Positions 9,276-18,168 are shown, counted from the first letter of the stretch. The stretch: 64,000 nt of DNA from an uncultured Flavobacteriaceae bacterium (GCA_947487895.1 CANKYF010000010.1:1-64000); one strand, 5' to 3'. A program made the numbers and translations. Notes: generated from the sequence alone by a model not told the origin.

Positions 9276-9342
9276 GCGATTTTAGATTTTTATCATATCA
9301 TTACTCTTAAATCGTATATCTCAAAATCGTAAATCATAAATC
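9276..9342. repeat. Degenerate AAATCGTAAATC-type repeats
   Basis: The spacer between the AhpD-like gene and arsS is built from related short words (AAATCGTATATC, AAATCGTAAATC, ATAAATC and the partly complementary GCGATTTTAGATTT). No promoter or terminator is evident. It resembles the word-repeat spacer at 12341-12435 in style but not in sequence. Confidence 0.3.
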
Positions 9343-9348
9343 CAAATA

Positions 9349-10404
9349 ATGGCTATAAAGTCCCTACATAAAAGAGAAAGTCAATTAGCTAATAGTAAAC
9401 GTCAATTAGAAATTTTATCTAATGGTATTTTTCAAAATGGCGAATTACCAACCTTTAAAGATAAGATTGCAGAAAGCAATCAATTTCCTCTAAAGGCACA
9501 AAAATTAGAGATTCTACAAATAAATGTTGGCTACATGTGTAATCAAGTTTGTGAACATTGCCATGTAGACGCAGGTCCAGACCGTAAAGAAATAATGACT
9601 AAAGACACTATGCAACAGTGTTTAGAAGTCATTAAAAAAACTGGGGCTCATACCTTAGATTTAACTGGTGGTGCACCAGAAATGAATCCTAATTTTAGAT
9701 GGTTTGTAGAAGAAGCTGCTAAAGCTGGTATTAAAGATTTTATTGTACGTTCTAACCTTACCATTATTAGAGCCAATAAAAAATACCATGACTTACCAGA
9801 ATTCTTTAAAAAACACAATGTACATGTAGTAAGCTCAATGCCACACTGGACCCGTGGAAAAACAGACAAACAACGTGGTGATGGTGTTTTTGATAAATCT
9901 ATTCAGGCGTTAAAAGATCTAAATACCGTTGGGTATGGTATGAAAGACAGTAGTTTAAGGTTAGATCTAGTTTACAACCCTTCAGGTGCTTTTTTACCAA
10001 GTGATCAAGCTTCTATGGAAAAAGATTTTAAAAAAGCGCTTTTAGAAGATTTCAACATTCATTTTCATAATTTATTTGCAATTACTAACTTACCTATTAG
10101 TAGGTTTTTAGATTATTTAATTGCTTCTGAAAATTATGAAGATTATATGTACGCTTTGGTAGAAGCTTACAATCCTTCTGCTGTAGCTAATGTAATGTGT
10201 ACCAATACCATTTCGGTGAGTTGGGATGGCTATTTATATGATTGTGATTTTAACCAAATGCTACAATTAACTGTAAATAGTAAATCAAAACATATTTCTG
10301 ATTATAATGAAGACTTACTTGAAGGTAGAAATATAGTTATTTCTCAACATTGCTATGGTTGCACTGCTGGTGCTGGTAGTAGTTGCCAAGGTACAGTTGC
10401 TTAA
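9349..10404 (+). CDS. arsS: Arsenosugar biosynthesis radical SAM protein ArsS
   Basis: The radical SAM cluster motif CX3CX2C is at residues 64-71 (CNQVCEHC) and is followed by the family-typical HVDAGPDR. The C-terminal domain is Cys-rich (YDCDFNQML, then CYGC and a last Cys near 346), as in the radical SAM/Cys-rich family TIGR04167. ArsS is known to join a 5'-deoxyadenosyl group to methylated arsenic, the defining step of arsenosugar formation. The 351-residue length is normal. It lies 11 bp before the rhodanese gene and five genes before arsM. Confidence 0.92.
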   Translation: MAIKSLHKRESQLANSKRQLEILSNGIFQNGELPTFKDKIAESNQFPLKAQKLEILQINVGYMCNQVCEHCHVDAGPDRKEIMTKDTMQQCLEVIKKTGAHTLDLTGGAPEMNPNFRWFVEEAAKAGIKDFIVRSNLTIIRANKKYHDLPEFFKKHNVHVVSSMPHWTRGKTDKQRGDGVFDKSIQALKDLNTVGYGMKDSSLRLDLVYNPSGAFLPSDQASMEKDFKKALLEDFNIHFHNLFAITNLPISRFLDYLIASENYEDYMYALVEAYNPSAVANVMCTNTISVSWDGYLYDCDFNQMLQLTVNSKSKHISDYNEDLLEGRNIVISQHCYGCTAGAGSSCQGTVA

Positions 10405-10415
10405 TTTTTCGGTTT

Positions 10416-10910
10416 ATGAAAAAAATCGCATTTTTCTTATTCACTCTAATTTGGTCTTTAAGTTTCTCTCAAAAGAAACTTAATAAACTTTTAAAGTTAG
10501 AGAACACTGAAAGCATTCCTTATGTATATGTTGAAGATTTAAAAAAAGACATATCAAATGTGATACTATTAGATTCTAGAGAACCTAAAGAATTTGCTAC
10601 AAGTCATTTAAAAAATGCCATTTGCGTTGGGTATGATTTTTTCAGTTTAGATTCTATAACTACAAAATTGCCAAATAAAGATTCAAAAATAGTAGTGTAT
10701 TGTTCTTTAGGCATTCGTTCTGAAGATATAGCAGAGAAACTCAAAAAAGCAGGCTATAATAACATACTTAACCTTTATGGTGGTATTTTTGAATGGAAAA
10801 ATAATGATAATCCCGTTTATAATTCAGAAGAAAAAGAAACAGAAAATGTGCATACATTTTCTAAAGAATGGAGTAAATGGTTAAAAAAGGGAAATAAGAT
10901 ATATGAGTAA
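10416..10910 (+). CDS. Secreted/periplasmic rhodanese-like protein
   Basis: A single rhodanese domain (about residues 35-135) follows a Sec signal (KKIAFFLFTLIWSLSFS). The active-site loop is CSLGIRS with Cys at about residue 96, so a persulfide could form. I chose the ATG at 10416 because it starts directly on the signal peptide; an earlier in-frame start would overlap arsS and spoil the signal. It overlaps the next gene by 8 bp. Rhodanese genes are common in these arsenosugar loci. A role in sulfur handling of thio-arsenicals is only inference. Confidence 0.85.
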   Translation: MKKIAFFLFTLIWSLSFSQKKLNKLLKLENTESIPYVYVEDLKKDISNVILLDSREPKEFATSHLKNAICVGYDFFSLDSITTKLPNKDSKIVVYCSLGIRSEDIAEKLKKAGYNNILNLYGGIFEWKNNDNPVYNSEEKETENVHTFSKEWSKWLKKGNKIYE

Positions 10911-11532
10911 AGAATTAGTTATTGTTTTTGTAAAAAACATAAAACTCGGAAAGGTAAAAACACGTCTTGCAAAAACTATAGGAAATCAAGGAGCTTTTGA
11001 AGTTTATAAAGAACTAGTAGATATTACCAAAAATGCTTTAGAAAACTTAAATACTGAAAAGCGAATTTATTTTTCTGAAATGGTTATAGAAACCAAATGG
11101 CCTAATCTTTATAAAGCTGTTCAAATAGGTGGAGACTTAGGTGAGCGTATGAAAAATGCGTTTCTAAAAGGTTTTCAAGATGGTTTTGAACGCATTGTTT
11201 TAATAGGGTCTGACTTACCAGACATAAACGAAACACACATTAAAAACGGATTAGAAGCCCTAAAAGAAACCGATACTGTTTTTGGCCCTGCAGAAGATGG
11301 TGGATATTACCTTATTGGTTTATCAAAAATGAATGAACTAGTTTTTAATAACAAACCATGGAGTCAGTCTAATTTATTAGACGAAACTCTTCATGAATTA
11401 AAAGAAAATAACATTACATTTAGTACTTTAGAAACGTTAAACGATATTGATACATTTGAGGACTTAGAAGCTTCTAGCTTCTACAAATCAAATATAACAT
11501 TACAAGAAAAAATAAGGCATTTACATGATTAA
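10903..11532 (+). CDS. TIGR04282 arsenosugar-associated transferase (CofC-like)
   Basis: A 209-residue GT-A-fold protein of the TIGR04282 family, with the N-terminal FVKNIKLGKVKTRLAKTIG segment (like the nucleotide loop of nucleotidylyltransferases), VLIGSDLPD (about 104-112) and GPAEDGGYYLIGL (about 127-139). The family is annotated as a glycosyltransferase of arsenosugar biosynthesis but resembles CofC-type nucleotidylyltransferases. It overlaps the rhodanese gene by 8 bp and the phosphorylase by 8 bp, so the four genes from arsS to PNP look like one translational unit. Confidence 0.88.
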   Translation: MSKELVIVFVKNIKLGKVKTRLAKTIGNQGAFEVYKELVDITKNALENLNTEKRIYFSEMVIETKWPNLYKAVQIGGDLGERMKNAFLKGFQDGFERIVLIGSDLPDINETHIKNGLEALKETDTVFGPAEDGGYYLIGLSKMNELVFNNKPWSQSNLLDETLHELKENNITFSTLETLNDIDTFEDLEASSFYKSNITLQEKIRHLHD

Positions 11533-12337
11533 ATATATTGAAGAAACAGTAGAGTATTTACTAGACAAAGGCTTTGAAAACCCTGAAATTGGTATCATTT
11601 TAGGTACTGGATTAGGGCAACTTATAGACGAAATTGAAATTTTAAAGCAGGTAAGCTATAATCATATCCCTAACTTCCCTACCGCCACAGTAGAGTTTCA
11701 TAAAGGCAAATTAATTTATGGAAATCTTGCTGGTAAACGAGTAATTGTCATGCAAGGTCGTTTTCATTTATATGAAGGCTATACACTTCAGGATATTACC
11801 TTTCCTGTTAGAATCATGGAAAAACTAGGCATTAATACACTGCTGGTGTCTAATGCTGCTGGTGCCATCAATTTAGATTACAAAAAAGGAGAACTTATGT
11901 TAATTGATGACCACATTAACCTTCAAGGTAGCTCTCCATTAGCATTTAAAGGTGTAGAACAATTAGGCGAACGTTTTACTGATATGAGTGCGCCTTATGA
12001 CAAAGACATCAATGTGAGCTTTCAAAATATTGCAAAAGAAAATAACATAACACTTCATAAAGGTGTTTATGCATCAGTAGTTGGTCCTCAATTAGAGACT
12101 AGAGCAGAATATAGAATGCTAAAAATTATTGGAGCAGATGCTGTAGGTATGAGTACCGTACCTGAAATAATTGTTGCGAATCATTTAAAATTAAAAGTGG
12201 CAGCTGTGTCAGTTTTAACAGATGAATGCGACCCAGATAACCTAGAACCTATAAACATTGAGGATATCATAGCTAATGCTGCAAAAGCAGAACCTAAAAT
12301 GATAACCTTATTTAAAGAATTAATACAAACACTTTAA
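11525..12337 (+). CDS. Purine nucleoside phosphorylase in the arsenosugar operon
   Basis: A trimeric-type PNP of 270 residues with GIILGTGLGQL (about 23-33), GRFHLYEGY (about 77-85), LLVSNAAGAIN (about 111-121), the purine-site segment VGPQLETRAEYRML and MSTVPE. It would split a purine nucleoside with phosphate to give the free base and a ribose 1-phosphate. Overlap with the TIGR04282 gene ties it to this pathway, where removal of adenine from the arsenic-adenosyl intermediate is needed. General purine salvage remains the default alternative. Confidence 0.9.
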   Translation: MIKYIEETVEYLLDKGFENPEIGIILGTGLGQLIDEIEILKQVSYNHIPNFPTATVEFHKGKLIYGNLAGKRVIVMQGRFHLYEGYTLQDITFPVRIMEKLGINTLLVSNAAGAINLDYKKGELMLIDDHINLQGSSPLAFKGVEQLGERFTDMSAPYDKDINVSFQNIAKENNITLHKGVYASVVGPQLETRAEYRMLKIIGADAVGMSTVPEIIVANHLKLKVAAVSVLTDECDPDNLEPINIEDIIANAAKAEPKMITLFKELIQTL

Positions 12338-12340
12338 TTA

Positions 12341-12435
12341 AGTAGGCAGTAGCAGTACTCAGTAGGCAGTCACAATTGACAAAGGAATAACGAAACTCCT
12401 AATACTGAATACTGGATACTGGATACTGAATACAG
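12341..12435. repeat. Short word-repeat spacer before arsM
   Basis: The 104-bp gap before arsM contains AGTAGGCAGT twice (12341 and 12361) and a run of TACTGAATACTGGATACTGG-type words (12402-12435). The word ATACTG recurs about every 8 bp. No hairpin terminator or promoter stands out. Slippage-prone spacers of this style are not coding. Confidence 0.55.
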
Positions 12436-12441
12436 AGAAAC

Positions 12442-13413
12442 ATGAGTAATTATTTAGAAACTACCAAAGACGTATATAAAGAAGCTGCATTAACACCAGA
12501 CGTAGGACTGTGTTGTACCACTAATCCTATCTGGGAATTACCTGGGTTGAAAATTCCAAAAATAATGCAGGAAATGAATTATGGGTGTGGATCTACAGTA
12601 CATGCTAGAGATTTATCTAATAATCCTAAAATGTTATATGTTGGTGTTGGCGGCGGCATGGAGTTATTACAATTTTCCTATTTTAATCGTGAAAAATCAG
12701 GAGTTGTTGGTGTAGATGTGGTTGATGAAATGCTAGAAGCCTCTAGAAAAAACTTCAAAGAAGCCGAAGAACTAAATCCTTGGTTTAAAAGTGAGTTTGT
12801 TGATTTAAAAAAAGGCGATGCTCTTAACCTACCTGTTGAGGACAATAGTATTGATGTAGCTGCTCAAAACTGCTTGTTTAATATTTTCAAAGAAGAAGAT
12901 TTAAAGAAAGCCATTGCAGAAATGTATCGTGTTTTAAAACCACACGGACGCTTAGTAATGAGTGACCCTACTTGCGAACAACCTATGAATGATAACTTAC
13001 GTAACGACGATAGATTACGTGCGCTTTGTTTAAGCGGAAGTTTACCAATAAAAGAGTATGTAAAAATGTTGACAGATGCTGGTTTTGGTACTATTGAGAT
13101 TAGAGCAAGAAAACCTTACCGTGTATTGAGCCCTAAGCATTATGACACAGATGAATTAATCTATATAGAATCTATAGAAGTTGCTGCTATAAAAGATCCA
13201 ATGCCAGCAGATGGTCCTTGTGTATTTACTGGTAAAGCTGCTATTTATTTTGGTGATGACGATTTTGTTGATGACAATGCAGGTCATATTTTATTGAAAA
13301 ACCAGCCACTAGCTGTTTGTGATAAAACTGCTGCTAATTTAGCAGCGCTTGATAGAGATGATATTTTTATAAGCGAGTCTACTTATCATTATGATGGTGG
13401 TGGATGTTGTTAG
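12442..13413 (+). CDS. arsM: Arsenosugar-type arsenite S-adenosylmethionine methyltransferase ArsM
   Basis: A class I SAM methyltransferase of 323 residues. Motif I is LYVGVGGGMELL (about 65-76), followed by GVDVVDEMLEASR and LKPHGRLVMSDPTCEQP. Cysteines that could hold As(III) occur at 24-25, 49, near 152 and 201, and in a terminal GGGCC. It would methylate arsenite, providing the methylated arsenic used by ArsS. The Cys pair at 24-25 followed by TTNPIWELPGLKIP is typical of the arsenosugar-linked ArsM subgroup. A strong terminator follows. Confidence 0.9.
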   Translation: MSNYLETTKDVYKEAALTPDVGLCCTTNPIWELPGLKIPKIMQEMNYGCGSTVHARDLSNNPKMLYVGVGGGMELLQFSYFNREKSGVVGVDVVDEMLEASRKNFKEAEELNPWFKSEFVDLKKGDALNLPVEDNSIDVAAQNCLFNIFKEEDLKKAIAEMYRVLKPHGRLVMSDPTCEQPMNDNLRNDDRLRALCLSGSLPIKEYVKMLTDAGFGTIEIRARKPYRVLSPKHYDTDELIYIESIEVAAIKDPMPADGPCVFTGKAAIYFGDDDFVDDNAGHILLKNQPLAVCDKTAANLAALDRDDIFISESTYHYDGGGCC

Positions 13414-13425
13414 ATATTAATTTAT

Positions 13426-13474
13426 AACCCTTGTATTCTTTTAGTGAAAAGAATACAAGGGTTCAATCTATTTT
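13426..13474 (+). terminator. Strong intrinsic terminator after arsM
   Basis: A perfect 17-bp stem (13426-13442 with 13447-13463, AACCCTTGTATTC...) and a 4-nt AGTG loop are followed by CAATCTATTTTTT. It closes the first arsenosugar transcription unit and faces the converging DUF2268 gene, whose stop is at 13493, so it may serve both directions. Confidence 0.85.
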
Positions 13475-13492
13475 TTCTCAGTCTTACTAACA

Positions 13493-14227
13493 TTAGTAAC
13501 CTGCCAGACTTATTATTTCATTAGGTTTTAATGCGCTTAATTCTATAATGCTCTTACCAGACTTTTTCATCGCTTTTCTAATAAGATAGTTTCCTGCCCT
13601 ATATCCTATAGAAGTTCTACCATCAGGATGTTCTCCCATTACCCATTTATTATAACTTGCATCAAGCGGAAGATCTAAAATTTCTTTCACCCAACTATCA
13701 GCTTCAACTGTAAAGGAATTTGCATCGCATATATACCCCGTTTGTATTTCTGCAAACACAACTGCTAAACCCTCATTAACCATGGCATTAGGAATTCCAT
13801 ATCCAAATTTATTATCGTATATAGCCCAACCCCGTGCTAAATGATGGAATTCATGAAACACTACACTTTTAATCCCCAATTCAAGAGAATCAACAATACC
13901 CCCATAATAACTATTGGAAAGCTGAATGGCAATTGTTGGAGGAGAATTCCATTCAGTTCTTCCCGTTACACCTCCAATATCATCCAAATCCCAATTTACA
14001 CTCTCAACAACAACTTTTATACTATCAGGAAGATTTGGTAAAACATTACAAACTTCTCTCCCTGATTTATTTATCAATTCACTGACGAATATTTTTTGTG
14101 GCCCTGTAAACTTAAGTGAGTCTTCCTGAAAGACAATCTTTATTTTCCCCAATTGAGATTGTCTCGAATTACAGGCAACAACGCACAATATGAGTACAAT
14201 TAAAGCAAAGCTCTTTAGTATTTTCAT
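13493..14227 (-). CDS. Lipoprotein with DUF2268-type zinc protease motif
   Basis: The 244-residue protein starts with a lipoprotein signal (lipobox VVAC, Cys about 19). An HEFHH zinc-binding motif lies at about 125-129, followed by VNEGLAVVFAE (about 150-160), which could supply the third ligand, as in DUF2268-type predicted Zn-dependent proteases. I chose ATG 14227, which places the signal at the N terminus; ATG 14242 adds five residues. It lies 21 bp after a DUF4097 gene and ends the ECF sigma operon. No substrate is known. Confidence 0.7.
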   Translation of the reverse strand: MKILKSFALIVLILCVVACNSRQSQLGKIKIVFQEDSLKFTGPQKIFVSELINKSGREVCNVLPNLPDSIKVVVESVNWDLDDIGGVTGRTEWNSPPTIAIQLSNSYYGGIVDSLELGIKSVVFHEFHHLARGWAIYDNKFGYGIPNAMVNEGLAVVFAEIQTGYICDANSFTVEADSWVKEILDLPLDASYNKWVMGEHPDGRTSIGYRAGNYLIRKAMKKSGKSIIELSALKPNEIISLAGY

Positions 14228-14248
14228 TTTATACTTTTCCATTGCACA

Positions 14249-14971
14249 TTAACCTTTCCTTATGTAAATATTCCCCGAAACGGTTTCCATTATTAACGGA
14301 AACGTTCCTCCATTAATTTGTTTTGACACCTTGTTATTAAATGACTTGCCGTGTTTCCCTAAATCAGTTTTTTCAAAGTCCAAATCAGAATATATAGTAC
14401 CTGTTACAGATTTTGCATTAAGCTTCGCCTTATTAACTTTAATATCGAGAGCTCCACTTATTGTTTTTAATCGTAATTCTCCATTATATTTTTTTATGGT
14501 TACGTCTCCAGAAATTAAATCGGTAACCAAGTCACCTTCATAAGCATCTGCAAATACACTACCTGATATACTCTTTATTCTAAGCTTGATATTCTTGGGT
14601 ACTATGACAACATAATTAATATCTGATGTACCGCAACAATCACAATTGTTATTTTTTCCATCTTTATTAGAATAATAGACGTTTCGTTTTTTACTTTTAA
14701 AATAATCTCCAAAATCTGAATATAGCTTTAACTGTCCCGAACTATTTTCGCTCTTAATACTGTAATTGTCATTACCTGTACCATCATCAATATTTACTGA
14801 TGCTTTTACTATAATTTCATTAGTGTTTCCATGCACAACTTTAATATCCTGAGCGAACTTAAAGTTGATGAAAACCTCTTGATCTTTAGAAATTTGCTCT
14901 TTTACTTCTACTTGTTTTTGGGCATTAAGCGTTACTACACTTAATAGTGCCACTATAATTATATATTTCAT
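14249..14971 (-). CDS. Secreted DUF4097-like beta-repeat protein
   Basis: A 240-residue protein with a Sec signal (KYIIIVALLSVVTLNAQ) and then repeated short beta-strand units of the type LVTDLISGDVTIKKYNGEL/LRLKTISGALDIKV/LNAKSVTGTIYSDL, characteristic of DUF4097-type putative adhesin domains. A CDCC cluster (about 111-114) sits before the first units. It is probably periplasmic or surface exposed. It shares design with the next gene upstream and both follow an ECF sigma/anti-sigma pair. Function unknown. Confidence 0.7.
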   Translation of the reverse strand: MKYIIIVALLSVVTLNAQKQVEVKEQISKDQEVFINFKFAQDIKVVHGNTNEIIVKASVNIDDGTGNDNYSIKSENSSGQLKLYSDFGDYFKSKKRNVYYSNKDGKNNNCDCCGTSDINYVVIVPKNIKLRIKSISGSVFADAYEGDLVTDLISGDVTIKKYNGELRLKTISGALDIKVNKAKLNAKSVTGTIYSDLDFEKTDLGKHGKSFNNKVSKQINGGTFPLIMETVSGNIYIRKG

Positions 14972-14999
14972 TTTGACTGTTCGTTTTTTTGATTGATGA

Positions 15000-15770
15000 T
15001 TATTTTTTTCTGAGATATACGTTTCCTGTTGACGACCTAAGTGCTATGTTTACGCCTCCTCCATTGAGTTTACTTTCAATTTTACGATTTGCTCCAACTA
15101 CTTTCATACCGTCTGGAGCATCAATTTTTAACTCAAAATCAGTGTAAATGGTTCCCATAGTAGAACGTAATTCTAAATCGGCTTTTGTATTTGATGGTAA
15201 AGACACATCAACACTTCCTGTTGAACTATGAATTGTAATTGGCGACGATTGATTAACATTTACAAAATCAACTTTAATAGCCCCTGTTTCTGTATGGGCA
15301 GTAATGGGACCTGTAACTTCATTAAACGTAATATTACCCACATTACTGTTAACTTCAATTTCAGAAGAGAATCCTTCAAAAGTTACTGCACCTAGCTCAC
15401 CACAATCAATATGAATATCTATTGTTTTTGGAAGTTCTATTTTTAGTCCGTTTCGTTGCATCCACGATTTTAAGTCTTTAACACGTAATACACTTCCCTC
15501 TTGACTAACTGAAACCCCAAGCCCTGTGTTATCAGTTCCTCCAGAGTAAATCGCTTTTAATCCTTCAGCTCGTTGATTGTTTGTACTATCCTTCCCAATA
15601 CTTTTGAATTTTAATTCATTATCTGAGCCAGCCGTTATTGTAACCTTTGTTCCTGTTTCAATATATACTTTAGTGATTCCATTTAAGCTTTTGGTATAAT
15701 CTTCCTGAGCATAGGTGAATATAAAGCTTAAAAAAGCCATTAGATTTATAATAATTCCTGTTCGTTTCAT
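15000..15770 (-). CDS. Secreted DUF4097-like beta-repeat protein
   Basis: This is a paralogue of the next gene downstream: a Sec signal ending FTYAQ, then strand repeats such as EIEVNSNVGNITFNEV, ITAHTETGAIKVDF, ITIHSSTGSVDVSL and LELRSTMGTIYTDF, ending with RSSTGNVYLRKK. I chose ATG 15770 (MKRTGIII), which begins the signal peptide and leaves a 22-bp gap after the anti-sigma gene; a longer in-frame version would overlap that gene and bury the signal. Probably an envelope protein controlled by the upstream sigma factor. Confidence 0.72.
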   Translation of the reverse strand: MKRTGIIINLMAFLSFIFTYAQEDYTKSLNGITKVYIETGTKVTITAGSDNELKFKSIGKDSTNNQRAEGLKAIYSGGTDNTGLGVSVSQEGSVLRVKDLKSWMQRNGLKIELPKTIDIHIDCGELGAVTFEGFSSEIEVNSNVGNITFNEVTGPITAHTETGAIKVDFVNVNQSSPITIHSSTGSVDVSLPSNTKADLELRSTMGTIYTDFELKIDAPDGMKVVGANRKIESKLNGGGVNIALRSSTGNVYLRKK

Positions 15771-15792
15771 TTTGTTCGATTTTAATTTTTGA

Positions 15793-16584
15793 TTAAATAA
15801 TTTGCAAAATTCCATCATTTACTTGCTCTTTTACAAAATCTGGCGTATCCGAATGCTCCAATAGTTGCTTCATAGGAGCAATAGCGCGCTTTTCCTGAAT
15901 CTTCACCAAAAATTGAATAATTGCAATTTGTAAACTTGGATTTTTCTGCGTTGTTAGAGCCTCAATAAACGCATCTTTTACAATTGATGACTCTGGAAAT
16001 TCTGATAATGCTTCTGCTGCAGCCAGTCGCACATTAATATTTCCGTCGTATTGCATACGTTCTATCAAAGCTTCTAATATCTTGACATCTGGTTGTTCAA
16101 AACCTTCTGTATAATTTACTGCTTGAATACGTTTACTAACAGATTGATTTTCAATCATTGCTAATACCACACTCTCTTTTAATTCATTAGTTTCTATTTG
16201 TAGTGCTACTATTTCTTGATTGGCATCTTGTTTGGTTTTATGACTCCCCAGAAAATATCCTGAAAATAAAAACACTATAGATGCTGCCACTTGAAATGCG
16301 CGTTTCCATGGAAACTCCTTTTCTTGTTTGTTAAGTTGAACAATTTTTGGGTTAGATAGTTGTTTTTCTTCTTCAAGAAGTTTATAAAACCCTTCCCTTA
16401 AGCTTTCACTAGGTACTTCTTCCTCTATATCATTGAATGCCCTAAAAAGCACAACCGTTTCATCATAGAACGCTTTACAATTACCACATGTTTCTATATG
16501 CTTCTGTATTTGCTCTCCTTCATCAGTTGCTAATTGACCGTCAATGAAATCTACAATGTGCTGCTCTATATCTTTACAATTCAT
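15793..16584 (-). CDS. Anti-sigma factor with zinc finger and HEAT-like repeats
   Basis: The N terminus is a zf-HC2-type domain with H29-x3-C33-x2-C36 (HIETCGNC). A single transmembrane helix follows at about 98-113, and the periplasmic part (about 155-263) is made of alpha-helical HEAT-like repeats (LIERMQYDGNINVRLAAAEAL, IEALTTQKNPSLQIAIIQFL, MKQLLEHSDTPDFVKEQV). The start lies 2 bp after the sigma gene, as usual for a cognate anti-sigma. The HEAT-like sensor half suggests protein-protein interaction outside the membrane. The ligand is unknown. Confidence 0.82.
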   Translation of the reverse strand: MNCKDIEQHIVDFIDGQLATDEGEQIQKHIETCGNCKAFYDETVVLFRAFNDIEEEVPSESLREGFYKLLEEEKQLSNPKIVQLNKQEKEFPWKRAFQVAASIVFLFSGYFLGSHKTKQDANQEIVALQIETNELKESVVLAMIENQSVSKRIQAVNYTEGFEQPDVKILEALIERMQYDGNINVRLAAAEALSEFPESSIVKDAFIEALTTQKNPSLQIAIIQFLVKIQEKRAIAPMKQLLEHSDTPDFVKEQVNDGILQII

Positions 16585-16586
16585 GG

Positions 16587-17114
16587 TTATATGGTTTTAA
16601 AATAAACGGTTCTTAGTTTTTTTATAATACGGTGTATTTTCACTTTTACTGCACCTTCACTACTTCCTGTTATTTCGGCTATTTTACTATACTTTAGTCC
16701 TTGAAATCTATTTAGTACAATCAATTCTCTTTCTTCTTTATCTAATATTTTTATAGCCTCTTGTAAATGTGATACATTATCATTTTTATCAATACTATCT
16801 TCACTTTTACTGGCTACCAGTTCAACATCAATATGCCTTGACGTTTTTTTGGAATTCTGGTAATAATCTGAAAACTCATTTCTTGCAATTCTAAAAATCC
16901 ATGATACAAATTGACCTCCTTTATAAGATTCTCTATAACGCATCACTTTATAAAATACAGTTTGCGTCATGTCTTCACATATTGCCTTGTCTCTTACCAT
17001 TTGAAAATAAAAATTGTACAACCGCTTATTATAGCGTTCAAAAATATGAGCCATAGCATCTAGATTACCTTGAGATACATATAGCATTAATTCTTCATCG
17101 GTTAGCTTTTTCAA
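16587..17114 (-). CDS. ECF-type RNA polymerase sigma factor
   Basis: A 175-residue sigma-70 family ECF protein. Region 2 spans about residues 12-85 (YNKRLYNFYFQMVRDKAICEDMTQTVFYKVM and SWIFRIARNEFSDYY) and region 4 about 115-170 (LDKEERELIVLNRFQGLKYSKIAEITGSSEGAVKVKIHRIIKKL). It heads a five-gene minus-strand operon with its anti-sigma, two DUF4097 proteins and a DUF2268-like protease. A promoter of ECF type lies about 30 bp upstream, so it may control its own transcription. Confidence 0.9.
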   Translation of the reverse strand: MKKLTDEELMLYVSQGNLDAMAHIFERYNKRLYNFYFQMVRDKAICEDMTQTVFYKVMRYRESYKGGQFVSWIFRIARNEFSDYYQNSKKTSRHIDVELVASKSEDSIDKNDNVSHLQEAIKILDKEERELIVLNRFQGLKYSKIAEITGSSEGAVKVKIHRIIKKLRTVYFKTI

Positions 17115-17141
17115 TTCTATTTTGTTGTGGTTTGGCTTAAA

Positions 17142-17166
17142 GACCTTTAATTTATAAAAAGGTTAC
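17142..17166 (-). promoter_or_regulatory. Possible ECF autoregulatory promoter
   Basis: On the minus strand GTAACC (17161-17166) is followed after 16 bases by GTC (the GGTCTTT segment, 17139-17145), which fits the AAC-type -35 and GTC-type -10 pattern common to ECF sigma promoters. The predicted start site would be about 20 nt before the sigma start codon. Supported by position and motif only. Confidence 0.4.
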
Positions 17167-17286
17167 ACGAGATGTTCATTTTTTTTGAATGTATCTTTTA
17201 ATTATGTAAGTAATAGTATAAATTATGGACTTAAATTTAGCCTCTGGAACAATATCTAGTCTGAACTAAATTATTACTTAAACAAA

Positions 17287-18168
17287 ATGAAGCAACTAGG
17301 ATTAATTATTATTCTTTCACTTTTTTCATGTGCTGGTTCAAAAAAAGCCATTGAGAACACCACAAAACCTTCACCTGTTTCAATATCTCAGGTTAAAAAT
17401 GATACCGTTAGCACTACTGTTAATGAAATTACAAAAGATATAGATTCTATTAAAAAGCCTGAAAAAGCTCCTATAAAAACTGAAGAATCTCATCAAATAC
17501 CAGCAAAAAAAATCTTTGATGAACAACATGACTTATGGAATGAACTCTTACAAAAGCATGTTTCAGAAAACGGCAATGTTAATTATGAAGGGTTCAAAAA
17601 AGAGCAAAAAAATTTATATGGCTATCTTCGTTTTTTAAACCTAATTTATCAACATGAAAGTTTCAATACCAGTTCTAAAGAACAAAAGCTTGCTTTTTGG
17701 ATAAATGCATATAACGCCTTTACTGTAGATTTAATTTTACGTAATTACCCTCTAAAAAGCATTAAAGATCTAAAAGATCCATGGAAACAACGTCATTGGA
17801 AATTAGGAGATAAATGGTATAATTTAGATGAAATAGAACATCAAATTTTACGCAAAATGAATGAGCCTAGAATTCATTTTGCAATTAATTGTGCTTCTTT
17901 TTCTTGTCCTAAATTGCAAAACAAAGCTTTTACTGTGGATAATTTGGAAAAGCTGCTTACAAATGCTACAAAAGAATTTTTAAACGATACATCTAAAAAT
18001 AGTTTGACAGAAAATCAAATCCAAATATCAAAATTGTTCCAGTGGTTTAGCAAGGATTTTAAGCAGAACGGTTCTTTAATAGATTTTTTAAATAAGTATT
18101 CAGACGTTCAAATTTCAGCTAAAGCAAAAAAGAGCTTTATGGATTATAACTGGGATTTAAATGAGTAA
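17287..18168 (+). CDS. DUF547 lipoprotein (arsenosugar-associated)
   Basis: The signal has a lipobox ending LFSC (Cys 15), followed by a Ser/Thr/Lys-rich linker to about residue 80, then a DUF547 domain: KLAFWINAYNAFTVDLILRNYP (about 138-159), LDEIEHQILRKM and FAINCASFSCPKLQNKAF (about 199-216). DUF547 is a fold of uncertain biochemical role, often found near redox and glycosyl-transfer genes and a usual member of arsenosugar loci. It lies divergent from the ECF sigma gene and 57 bp upstream of the TIGR04283 gene. A second DUF547 gene is at 27481-28191. Confidence 0.85.
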   Translation: MKQLGLIIILSLFSCAGSKKAIENTTKPSPVSISQVKNDTVSTTVNEITKDIDSIKKPEKAPIKTEESHQIPAKKIFDEQHDLWNELLQKHVSENGNVNYEGFKKEQKNLYGYLRFLNLIYQHESFNTSSKEQKLAFWINAYNAFTVDLILRNYPLKSIKDLKDPWKQRHWKLGDKWYNLDEIEHQILRKMNEPRIHFAINCASFSCPKLQNKAFTVDNLEKLLTNATKEFLNDTSKNSLTENQIQISKLFQWFSKDFKQNGSLIDFLNKYSDVQISAKAKKSFMDYNWDLNE

